NCBI GenBank assembly: GCA_963779325.1
Contig: CAVZXS010000019.1
Location: 310,001 to 374,000 of the forward strand
Source of the DNA: CAVZXS01 sp963779325
Lineage (GTDB): Bacteria > Bacteroidota > Bacteroidia > Chitinophagales > Chitinophagaceae
Reading direction: 5' to 3'
DNA: 64,000 nucleotides
Shown in pieces: positions 53,369 through 61,344 of the stretch (position 1 is the stretch's first letter; each line of letters begins with the position of its first letter). A program made the position numbers and the translations under genes. Below the pieces are notes generated by a model. It was not told where the DNA came from. It worked only from the letters and a program-made list of their open reading frames with translations, and did no database searches.

Positions 53369-53376
53369 TATTTTTG
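53369..53376 (+). promoter_or_regulatory. -7 box upstream of the FAH-family gene
   Basis: TATTTTTG (TAnnTTTG) lies 23 bases before the ATG at 53399. The -33 element is not clear. Confidence 0.4.
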
Positions 53377-53398
53377 TCCCACTTTTAAAAACCTACAC

Positions 53399-54406
53399 AT
53401 GAAGTTAATTTCTTATATAAACGATGGCCACGAGCAATTGGGCGTTTTAATAAACGGTATGGCGTACGATATGGAAACATTGCACCCCGATCTACCCTCT
53501 ACCATGAGTATGTTTTTAAATTATTGGGAAGACAGCCTGCCCATAGCACAAGCCGGTGAGTTGATGCTTAGGGAAGGAACCCGTACCAGTAACAAAGGCA
53601 TACCAATCGGTGAGCTCAAACTGCTTTCACCGGTTCCTTTTCCAACTTCATGCCGGGATGGTTATGCTTTCAGGCAGCATGTAGCCGCCGCCCGGAGGAA
53701 CCGTAAAGTAGATATGATTCCTGAGTTTGACCAATACCCCATTTTTTATTTTACCAACCACCACAGTATACAAGGGCCCGGCGAAATAAAATGTATGCCG
53801 GATCATTTTGAAAAATTAGATTTTGAACTGGAAGCCGCCATTGTTATAAGTAAACATGGCAGAAATATTAAAGCCAAAAACGCCGATGAGCATATCGGCG
53901 GGCTGATGATAATGAATGATATGAGTGCAAGACGTTTGCAGATGGAGGAAATGCTGCTGAACTTGGGACCCGCTAAAGGCAAAGACTTCAGTACCGTATT
54001 GGGGCCCTGGTTGGTGACATTGGATGAATTAGAAAATTTTTTAATACCTCCAAAAGAAAATCATACAGGCACGGGTTGGAATTTAAAAATGAATTGTTGG
54101 GTAAATGGCGTACAGGTAAGCGAGGGTAATGTGGGCGATATGGATTGGACATTTGCCGAAATAATTGAACGGGCGTCTTATGGCGCGGATCTCTACCCGG
54201 GCGATGTAATAGGCAGCGGCACGGCAGGCACCGGTTGTTTTTTAGAACTGAACGGAACGGGGAAATTAAATGATCCGAATTATACTGATCAATGGTTAAA
54301 AGAAGGAGATATTGTAGAAATGGAAATTGACGGTTTGGGAAAGTTGAGCAATACGATTGTCAGAGAAGAAAGCGATTTTTCCATTTTGGCGCTGAAGAAA
54401 GTTTAG
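53399..54406 (+). CDS. Fumarylacetoacetate hydrolase-family protein
   Basis: 335 residues. The FAH domain shows the metal-binding set: KLDFELEAAIVIS (Glu pair), NDMSARRLQ with acidic ligand, KGKDFSTVLGPWLVT and the DVIGSGTAGTG loop near the end. FAH-family proteins cleave C-C bonds in aromatic amino-acid breakdown or act as hydratases/decarboxylases; the exact substrate is unknown. Confidence 0.9.
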   Translation: MKLISYINDGHEQLGVLINGMAYDMETLHPDLPSTMSMFLNYWEDSLPIAQAGELMLREGTRTSNKGIPIGELKLLSPVPFPTSCRDGYAFRQHVAAARRNRKVDMIPEFDQYPIFYFTNHHSIQGPGEIKCMPDHFEKLDFELEAAIVISKHGRNIKAKNADEHIGGLMIMNDMSARRLQMEEMLLNLGPAKGKDFSTVLGPWLVTLDELENFLIPPKENHTGTGWNLKMNCWVNGVQVSEGNVGDMDWTFAEIIERASYGADLYPGDVIGSGTAGTGCFLELNGTGKLNDPNYTDQWLKEGDIVEMEIDGLGKLSNTIVREESDFSILALKKV

Positions 54407-54458
54407 TTTTTTAGCGCTGAGAAAATGAGACAAAGAGATAACGCAGAAATAATAGGTT

Positions 54459-54848
54459 ATGACAAATGAAAGGTTAAATGAAATTGGAGGAATAATTTTG
54501 GATGCCGCCATAACAGTTCACAGGGAATTGGGACCCGGGCTATTAGAATCAGCTTATCAACTGGCCCTAAAAAGAGAATTAGAACTGAGAGGATTGATGG
54601 TTCATGCAAAAGTTCCTGTAGAACTATTTTACAAAAGCGTTCCGTTGGGCAAAGCTTATGAAATTGATTTATTGGTTGAGGGAGAAGTTATTATCGAAAA
54701 CAAATCAGTTGAAGCGATGGCTCCCATTTTTACTTTTCAGGTAATTACTTATCTTAAACTCTATGGCAAAAAAAAGCTAGGCTATCTTATTAATTTTAAT
54801 GTGCAATATCTAAAAGATGGCTTTAAAAGAATAGTTAATAATTTTTAG
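54459..54848 (+). CDS. GxxExxY protein
   Basis: 129 residues. The N-terminal GPGLLESAYQLALKREL contains the G-x-x-E-x-x-Y signature; IENKSVEAM is the nuclease-like core (PD-(D/E)xK-like). Members may be nucleases, unproven. An 11-bp direct repeat CGCTGAGAAAA flanks the gene (54415 and 54897), suggesting that it moves with such repeats. Confidence 0.88.
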   Translation: MTNERLNEIGGIILDAAITVHRELGPGLLESAYQLALKRELELRGLMVHAKVPVELFYKSVPLGKAYEIDLLVEGEVIIENKSVEAMAPIFTFQVITYLKLYGKKKLGYLINFNVQYLKDGFKRIVNNF

Positions 54849-55002
54849 TGATCTGCGAAATTTGTTCTATGATTACCTCTACATAAAAAAATTAATCGCT
54901 GAGAAAAGCAGATGCATAGATGGCGGGAAAAAATTGTTATCGTATAAATCACTCTCAGCGTAAACTTATTTTCTCTTTTTCTCAGCGTTAAAAACTAAAA
55001 TA
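54849..55002. repeat. CGCTGAGAAAA inverted repeat between GxxExxY and flavin reductase genes
   Basis: CGCTGAGAAAA at 54897-54907 pairs with TTTTCTCAGCG at 54977-54987. A third copy in the same orientation as the first is at 54415-54425, before the GxxExxY gene. The stretch has no ORF of note. Confidence 0.7.
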
Positions 55003-55885
55003 ATGATTCTGAATTTAAATGAACTGAAACCCGCGGATGTACAAAATTATTTGCAGCATGCCATCGCACCGCGGCCCATTTGTTTTGCAAGTACAATAGA
55101 TAAAGCAGGAAACGTAAACCTCAGCCCGTTCAGTTTTTTTAATTTATTTTCTTCCAATCCGCCGGTGGTTATTTTTTCGCCTTCGCGGAGAGTACGGGAC
55201 AATACAACCAAGCATACATTACAAAACGTATTTGAAGTACCCGAGGCGATTATCAATATTGTAGACTATGCTATGGTGCAGCAAACCTCATTGGCAAGTT
55301 GCGAGTATGCAAAAGGCGTGAATGAATTTGAGAAAGCCGGTTTTACTATGGAAGCCGCCTCTATTGTTAAACCGCCAATGGTAAAAGAGAGTAAAATAAA
55401 AATGGAATGCAAAGTGCTTGAGGTAAAACCGCTGGGTACCGAAGGCGGCGCAGGTAATTTAGTTATTTGCGAAGTATTGATTATGCATATTGATGAAAGT
55501 ATACTGGATGAAAATAAAAAGATTGATCAAACCAAAATGCAACATGTGGCAAGGCTCGGCGGCGATTGGTATTGCAAAGTAGATGAGCACAATTTATTTA
55601 AAGTAGAGAAACCCAATACACAATTGGGCATCGGGGTAGATGCATTGCCGCGCATCAATTAAAAACAGTAAAATACTTTCGGGCAATAATTTAGGACAAT
55701 TGGGCAATGTGCATGAAATACCTTTTATCGACCCCGCATTTCATGATGATAAGCTGAAAAATATTTTTCAATACTACTCGCTTAATCCCGATGATATGGA
55801 AAGAGAACTGCATAAGTATGCTAAAGAATTATTGGACAGCGGTAAAGTAAAAGAGGCTTGGCAGGTATTATTGGCTTTAAATTAA
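55003..55885 (+). pseudogene. Flavin-reductase-like protein, frameshifted near residue 216
   Basis: The first frame (219 residues) is a flavin reductase-like FMN-binding split-barrel (APRPICFASTIDKAGNVNLSPFSFFNLFSSNPPVVIFS, SCEYAKGVNEFEKAGF). It stops after VDALPRIN, but the +1 frame continues SIKNSKILSGNNLGQLGNVHEIPFIDPA, the known C-terminal extension of Bacteroidota relatives. Skipping one base near 55651 rejoins a 293-residue protein. The FMN-binding core is upstream of the break, so the fragment could still fold. Confidence 0.8.
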
Positions 55886-55904
55886 ATATTGTAAATTTGT
55901 CAGT

Positions 55905-56454
55905 ATGTCATCGCCTGTAAAAATATTACCTCATTATACCTACACTGATTATATAAAATGGGAAGGTCAGTGGGAATTGATTGAAGGCATTCCGTATGCT
56001 ATGAGTCCTGCTCCTTCGCCGAGACATCAATGGATAAGTGCAAATATTAAGGCTGAAATTCGGGGTGCTTTAAAAAAAACCGGATGCAAAAAATGTAAAG
56101 TTTATGATTTCATAGATATTAAAGTTACTGAAGACACGGTAGTACAACCGGATGCAGTCGTAGTTTGCAAAGAAATAACTGAACCTTTCCTTGATTTTCC
56201 TGCCTCACTGGTTGTTGAAATTCTTTCCCCCGCTACGGCCATGAAAGACCGGAATAATAAATTTTTTATTTATCAGTCTCAAAAAATCCCTTATTACATC
56301 ATAATTGACGTAGATAAAAACGAAATAGAAATATACAAGCTCGGTAAGGAAGGTAAATATGCGCCAGGAAAAATTTTCCGCTTCCGTGCCTTACACTTTT
56401 ATTTTAGATACCGACTGCTCCGTTGATGTACTGCTGAATAATATTTGGGAGTAA
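55905..56454 (+). pseudogene. Uma2-family (DUF820) protein, frameshifted near the C-terminus
   Basis: Reads YTYTDYIKWEGQWELIEGIPYAMSPAPSPRHQ, VVQPDAVVV, ASLVVEILSPATAMKDRNNKFFIYQ: a PD-(D/E)xK-type Uma2 restriction-endonuclease-like protein with intact core. The frame ends FRFRALHFYFRYRLLR, but +1 gives FSASVPYTFILDTDCSVDVLLNNIWE, the normal family tail, ending at 56454. One surplus A in the run at 56369-56373 explains it. Function unknown for the family. Confidence 0.8.
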
Positions 56455-56523
56455 GCATTTCTTTCTCCGTGTTTGATTGACTTTTAACTTTTCTTAAGAG
56501 GCCATTTATTTTATTTTCACTCA

Positions 56524-56740
56524 ATGAAAAAAGTGTTTTTGTTATTATTGGCGCCTTCTTTTTGTTTCGCACAAAAAAAATATGATTATAAAAACTTAGT
56601 GTTGAGAAAAAGGAAGAACTATTTATGTAAGCCGGGGAAATATTTCTTCTAAAATAATAAAAACAAAGCAGCAGGATAAACTGCTGCTTTATGAAAACGG
56701 CGTTAAGGCCGCTACTGAATTTTTTGCGCAAAGAGAATAA
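56524..56740 (+). pseudogene. Small secreted protein, frameshifted
   Basis: A signal peptide (MKKVFLLLLAPSFCFA) followed by QKKYDYKNLVLRK. The frame then ends early, while the +1 frame continues GRTIYVSRGNISSKIIKTKQ and EFFAQRE. One surplus A in 56607-56611 rejoins a 71-residue protein. Not recognised; too short for confident family assignment. Confidence 0.55.
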
Positions 56741-56852
56741 TCTTGTCAAGTGTAAGTTGTGAGAAGCAAAGGCAGGCTGCCGGTTATTTAACTTTTACAA
56801 ATTGCTTATTGCCTGTTACAAATTGATAAGTCATTCTTTTGCCGACATCAAG

Positions 56853-57551
56853 CTATAACCGCTGCCCGAATACTTTCTTCAGAATTTCCGTAGTTCTGGC
56901 AATCGGGTTTTCTCTTATGTTCGCTTCTTCTTTCGCCACCTGGTCAAACAAAGCATCCGTCGCTTTTCCTACAACAAAGCTCGGTAAGTCCGGGTTTACT
57001 TTTTTTATGGTAGTAGGAAAATTATTATACGTAGTTACAATATCCGTATAAAATTTCGTCGCATTCAGTTTATCCAGCGATGTTTTTATTTGGGGTAAAA
57101 AAGCCGCGATTAATTTCTGTGTCGTCTTTTCTTTAAAATAATTAGTAGCTGCATCTTTGGGTCCGCGTACAATATTTAAAGCATCTACCAATGTCATTTC
57201 TTTTATCGCATCCACAAAAATGGGTTTGGCAAATCCTACAGCATCTTCCGCAGCACGGTTAATTTGCAAAACAGCTTTGTCTACCTGGTTACCCATTCCC
57301 AAACTGCGTAATGTATTTTCAATTTTGGCTGCATCGGGAGGCAAAAGCATTTTATAAAATTGGTTACCGAAAAAACCATCGGTTTTATTCAGGTTCAATA
57401 CAGCGGAAGTTACACCTTGCGCCAACGCTTCTTTTACACCCAGGCCGGCCTCAGTTTCCGTTACACCGCCAACACTCATTGGCAGGGTCTTTAATACTTC
57501 GCAGCCCGAAAGGAGTAATGCAATTACCGGAACGGCTATTAATTTTCTCAT
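56853..57551 (-). CDS. DUF4197 lipoprotein (paralog 2)
   Basis: 232 residues; lipobox VIALLLSGC gives a lipid anchor near residue 16. DUF4197 motifs: GVKEALAQGVTSAVLNLNKTDGFFGN, LLPPDAAKIENTLRSLGMGNQVDKAVLQINRAAEDA, RTTEILKKVFGQRL. It lies 18 bases downstream of paralog 3 on the same strand, so both are co-transcribed. Confidence 0.9.
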   Translation of the reverse strand: MRKLIAVPVIALLLSGCEVLKTLPMSVGGVTETEAGLGVKEALAQGVTSAVLNLNKTDGFFGNQFYKMLLPPDAAKIENTLRSLGMGNQVDKAVLQINRAAEDAVGFAKPIFVDAIKEMTLVDALNIVRGPKDAATNYFKEKTTQKLIAAFLPQIKTSLDKLNATKFYTDIVTTYNNFPTTIKKVNPDLPSFVVGKATDALFDQVAKEEANIRENPIARTTEILKKVFGQRL

Positions 57552-57569
57552 GTTTATTTTTATTGTTTA

Positions 57570-58286
57570 TTATTTACTTCCAAAAACTTTTTTCAATAAT
57601 TCAGATGTCCTTGCAGCGGGGTTTTGCCTGATATTGGCTTCCTCAATCGCAATCCTGTCAAACAAAGCAAAGATTGCTTTCTCCGTTACATAATCAGACA
57701 GGTCAGGGTTTGCTTTCTTCATCGTAGTGGGCAAACTGTTATATTTTGTTACTGCATCGCCGTAATATTTTGTGGCATTTGTTTTTTGCAATGATGAATC
57801 GATAACCGGTTTAAATGCCAGCTTCAATTTGGCTGTAGTTTTTGATTTAAAATATTCGGTAGCGGCATTTTTTTCTCCTTTTATTAGTTTCAATGCATCG
57901 GTAATCGTCATTTGATTTATGGCATCTACAAAAATAGGAGTGGCGAACCCGGCTGCATCTTCGGCGCCGCGATTAATTTGTACAATGGCATCGTCTACCA
58001 TTTTACCCAAACCGATACTGCGCAAAGTCTTTTCCATTTTTTGCGCTTCGGGAGGCAGCAACACTTTATAGATTTCATTACCAAGAAACCCGTCTTTTTT
58101 ATTTAAAAAACCAACAGCAGAACTGATGCCCTTACTCAATGCCTCTTTTATACCGCCGCCTGCCTCTTCTTCGGATATGCCGCCGGTCTTTTTGCCAATA
58201 GCATTTTTAGCCTTATCAAGAATAGACTGAGACTGAACCGTAAGAAATAAGGAAGAGAAAATAAACAGAGCAAGAATTTTTTTCAT
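57570..58286 (-). CDS. DUF4197 secreted protein (paralog 3)
   Basis: About 238 residues from ATG 58286 with a signal peptide (KKILALFIFSSLFLTVQSQS). Shares the DUF4197 core with paralog 2 (GIKEALSKGISSAVGFLNKKDGFLGNEIYKVLLPPEAQKMEKTLRSIGLGKMVDDAIVQINRGAEDA). The lipobox is missing, so this paralog may be free in the periplasm. Confidence 0.9.
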   Translation of the reverse strand: MKKILALFIFSSLFLTVQSQSILDKAKNAIGKKTGGISEEEAGGGIKEALSKGISSAVGFLNKKDGFLGNEIYKVLLPPEAQKMEKTLRSIGLGKMVDDAIVQINRGAEDAAGFATPIFVDAINQMTITDALKLIKGEKNAATEYFKSKTTAKLKLAFKPVIDSSLQKTNATKYYGDAVTKYNSLPTTMKKANPDLSDYVTEKAIFALFDRIAIEEANIRQNPAARTSELLKKVFGSK

Positions 58287-58542
58287 AGATATTTTTTTAT
58301 TATTAATTATCATTTGTTTGTCATCGTTCCTGCTATCCACAGGAACCTGCGGACTATCATCTGTATGTCGTCATTGATCCCGAGTAAGATTTGTGTGCTG
58401 CATCGGGACACACTTCGTCTGCATATCAACTCTGAGCATATAGGAAACGTCTTACCGGGCTTTTTATTATAGCTTTCCGATCCGCTTTTCATCTTTCTTT
58501 ACAACTAAAATCACGCCAAGCACAACTTACGCTATTTCGATT

Positions 58543-58550
58543 TACTTTTG
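58543..58550 (+). promoter_or_regulatory. -7 box upstream of lysS
   Basis: TACTTTTG matches TAnnTTTG and lies 18 bases before the ATG at 58568. A -33 partner is not obvious. Confidence 0.45.
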
Positions 58551-58567
58551 CTGCTCAAATAAAGACT

Positions 58568-60079
58568 ATGCACTTATCAGAACAGGAAATTTTACGTAGG
58601 GAAAAACTAAAAGAACTGCTGCAATTGGGTATCGACCCTTACCCGGCGGCGCTCTACCCGGTTTCGCATTATTCCGAAGATATTAAAGCCGCTTATACTG
58701 ACGAAAAGAAAGACGAGTTTAGCAAGGTTACCGTTGCAGGCCGTGTAATGAGTATTAATGATAAAGGCAAAGTTTGTTTTGTTAAAATTCAGGATGCAAA
58801 AGGGCTGATTCAATTATACATCCGTAAAGATGATATATGCCCCGGTGAAGACAAAATTATTTTTGATAAAGTAATAAAACATTTACTCGATCTTGGTGAT
58901 ATCATCGGCGTTACCGGTTTTGTTTTTATTACCAAAACCGGCGAAACATCTATTCATGCGCAATCGTTCACTCTTCTTACCAAATCGTTAAAACCATTAC
59001 CGGTAGTAAAAAGAGATGAAGAAGGAAATGTATTTGATGCGGTTACGGATCCTGAATTTAAATACCGTCAGCGCTACGCCGATTTAATTGTTAGCCCTGA
59101 AGTAAAAGAAGTATTTGTAAAACGTACCAAGATGATTAATTCCATCCGTCAGTTTTTAAACGAACGCGGCGCATTGGAAGTGGATACACCGGTATTGCAA
59201 AGTATTCCGGGTGGTGCGGCAGCAAGACCTTTTACTACCCACCATAATGCGCTTGATGTTCCGTTTTATTTACGCATCGCCAATGAGCTGTATTTAAAAA
59301 GATTGATTGTCGGCGGCTTTGATTGGGTTTATGAGTTCAGTCGCAATTTTCGTAACGAAGGTATGGACCGTACACACAACCCCGAGTTTACCATACTGGA
59401 ATTTTATACTGCGTATAAAGATTATTTCTGGATGATGGAAACAACGGAGCAACTGTTGGAAAAAGCCGCACTGGATGTTTGCAATACAACGGAAGTAACC
59501 GTAGGTGATAAAAAAATTTCTTTTAAAGCGCCTTTTAAACGCATCAGTATTTTTGGCGCTATAAAAGAACATACCGGTATTGATGTAAGTGAAATGAATG
59601 AAGAGGGATTAAGAGATGTATGCAAGCAATTAAATATTCATACCGATGCAAGTATGGGGAAAGGAAAATTGATAGATGAAATTTTTGGAGCTAAGTGTGA
59701 GAAAAATTATATACAACCTACGTTTATTATTGATTACCCGGTTGAAATGAGTCCGCTGACGAAGAAGCATCGCAGTCAACCCGGGCTGGTAGAACGTTTT
59801 GAATTAATGATTAACGGAAAAGAAGTAGCCAATGCCTATACAGAACTAAATGACCCGATTGATCAACGTGCAAGGTTTGAAGAACAGGTAGAGCTAATGA
59901 AACGCGGCGATGATGAAGCCATGTTTATTGATTATGATTTTTTACGTGCATTGGAATACGGCATGCCACCCACATCGGGTATCGGCTTTGGTATCGACAG
60001 GCTTTGTATGCTGCTTACCAATCAGCCGTCGATACAGGACGTACTATTGTTTCCGCAAATGCGGCCGGAGAATTTTTAA
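58568..60079 (+). CDS. lysS: Lysyl-tRNA synthetase (class II)
   Basis: 503 residues. It charges tRNA-Lys. An OB-fold anticodon-binding domain (residues ~60-150; VTVAGRVMSINDKGKVCFVKIQDAKG) precedes the class II core: motif 2 FRNEGMDRTHNPEFTILEFY and motif 3 GIGFGIDRLCMLLTN near the C-terminus, with GGAAARPF and MSPLTKKHR conserved. Full length, frame intact. Confidence 0.97.
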   Translation: MHLSEQEILRREKLKELLQLGIDPYPAALYPVSHYSEDIKAAYTDEKKDEFSKVTVAGRVMSINDKGKVCFVKIQDAKGLIQLYIRKDDICPGEDKIIFDKVIKHLLDLGDIIGVTGFVFITKTGETSIHAQSFTLLTKSLKPLPVVKRDEEGNVFDAVTDPEFKYRQRYADLIVSPEVKEVFVKRTKMINSIRQFLNERGALEVDTPVLQSIPGGAAARPFTTHHNALDVPFYLRIANELYLKRLIVGGFDWVYEFSRNFRNEGMDRTHNPEFTILEFYTAYKDYFWMMETTEQLLEKAALDVCNTTEVTVGDKKISFKAPFKRISIFGAIKEHTGIDVSEMNEEGLRDVCKQLNIHTDASMGKGKLIDEIFGAKCEKNYIQPTFIIDYPVEMSPLTKKHRSQPGLVERFELMINGKEVANAYTELNDPIDQRARFEEQVELMKRGDDEAMFIDYDFLRALEYGMPPTSGIGFGIDRLCMLLTNQPSIQDVLLFPQMRPENF

Positions 60080-60090
60080 AGAGAACTAAT

Positions 60091-60404
60091 ATGCCGGAAA
60101 TATTTGAATATCTTTCTTATATCATTCGTTTTTATAGTAACGACCATTTGCCGATTCATGTGCATGTACAAATCAAGGAAAGAGAAAGCAAAGCTGAATT
60201 CTTGTTCTTAGAAGAAGAGGTAAAAATTCTTTTTAAAAAAGTCAAAGGAAAATGACCCTTAACTCTTGCAGAAGCAAGAGAAATTTCTGTATTTTTAAAA
60301 GTAATATTAAAGAAATTATCGAAAAATGGAACAGCGTATTCATTCTGCATCAAAAAGTAGACTGCAGAAAGGTAAAAACAAAAATAAAGCGGACGAAAAA
60401 GTAG
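60091..60404 (+). pseudogene. DUF4160 protein with in-frame TGA and a frameshift
   Basis: Starts MPEIFEYLSYIIRFYSNDHLPIHVHVQ, the DUF4160 signature. Codon 55 (60253-60255) is TGA; the frame then continues PLTLAEAREISVFLKV, and after a one-base deletion the tail EKWNSVFILHQKVDCRKVKT is in another frame, ending at TAG 60402-60404. Both defects fall in a short gene of the DUF4160/DUF2442 pair, toxin-antitoxin-like in other genomes. Likely dead. Confidence 0.8.
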
Positions 60405-60674
60405 CCGTAACATCAGCCGTATATCTTAACGATTTTGAAGTTCTGCTTCACTTTACTAACGGGGAGCAGCGTATTGTAAACTTCCTTCCTTTGTTTTCAA
60501 AACTATCCGGCGCATATATTAAATATAGCCTTCCTGAAAACTTTAAAAAAATTTATTGTAAAAAACGGAAATATTTATTGGGGCAAAAATGAAGATGTAA
60601 TTTTTCCTGTTGCTGATTTTTATGCAAGCCGCTTTTCTAAAAAACCCAAAGAGGAAATTCTTTATGTAATTTAA
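60326..60674 (+). pseudogene. DUF2442 protein, frameshifted
   Basis: VAVTSAVYLNDFEVLLHFTNGEQRIVNFLPLFSKLSG is a DUF2442 core. The frame stops after KKIYCKKRKYLLGQK, but +1 continues FIVKNGNIYWGKNEDVIFPV and SKKPKEEILYVI to a TAA at 60674. One surplus A in the A7 run at 60545-60551 explains it. The start is uncertain; the ATG at 60326 overlaps the DUF4160 gene by about 79 bases. Confidence 0.78.
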
Positions 60675-60881
60675 ACCTCCTCATGAACCCGCTTCTTTAA
60701 TTCGTTTCACAAAAACAAGCTTGAAATAAAGAATATCAGAAATAGTATTTCTTTCCAAAAAAACAGCAAACCTTCTCCGGCAAGGAGTTTTTTCATGCAC
60801 AGTTTATAAACAGCCCTAAGCTTAATGTTGCGCCAATCAAAAAATTATCGTAGGTTTCCTTAAACAAAACCAATTAAAATT
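60675..60881. other. Intergenic region before the DoxX gene
   Basis: About 207 bases. It contains a weak hairpin (AACCTTCTCC-GGCA-AGGAGTTTTTT near 60768-60793) that may end the DUF2442 transcript. Nothing else is recognised. Confidence 0.35.
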
Positions 60882-61235
60882 ATGAAAGCATTTATTCCTT
60901 CCAAAGTAGCGGAGATTATTTTCGCACTTATTATCGGTTATTTCGGCGTAATGCATTTTCAAAATGCAGGCATGATGAAAGGCATGGTACCGTCCTACAT
61001 GCCCGGCGGAGGAGAAATATGGGTGTATATAACCGGCGGCGCTCTTGTGCTGGCAGCTATCGCCATTATAATCGGTATGCAAAAAACATTGGCCTGTTAT
61101 TTATTGGCAGCGCTGATGCTGGTATTTGTGGTAATGCTTCATCTTAAAAATTTTGATGCGAACCCGGGCGGTATGCTGAAAGACACTGCTATTGCTATGG
61201 CGGCTATTTTAATTGGCAACGGCTCAAAAGGGTAG
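60882..61235 (+). CDS. DoxX-like membrane protein
   Basis: 117 residues, four membrane helices: FIPSKVAEIIFALIIGYFGVMHFQNAGMMKGMVPSYMPGGGEIWVYITGGALVLAAIAIII. The F-G-x-x-H-F and P-x-x-M/P-G pattern is that of DoxX proteins. Function in redox or lipid processes in other bacteria; here unknown. A strong hairpin follows. Confidence 0.86.
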   Translation: MKAFIPSKVAEIIFALIIGYFGVMHFQNAGMMKGMVPSYMPGGGEIWVYITGGALVLAAIAIIIGMQKTLACYLLAALMLVFVVMLHLKNFDANPGGMLKDTAIAMAAILIGNGSKG

Positions 61236-61254
61236 ATAATTTTTTTAAAAATAG

Positions 61255-61289
61255 AAAGAGGTGATTTCAAAAATGAAGTCGCCTCTTTT
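61255..61289. terminator. Bidirectional intrinsic terminator
   Basis: AAAGAGGTGATTTCA pairs with TGAAGTCGCCTCTTT (two G-U pairs) across an AAAA loop, with A and T runs outside. It separates the convergent DoxX and DUF5916 genes. Confidence 0.85.
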
Positions 61290-61344
61290 CCTGTATATAC
61301 TTTTTATACCCTATTTACTTCTAACTCATTGATCATACAATATA

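Noticed and set aside
48704..60255. UGA recoded as an amino acid
   Set aside because: Two short genes have in-frame TGA, but recQ and the DUF2911 lipoprotein end normally at TGA and the affected genes are toxin-antitoxin-like and otherwise decayed.
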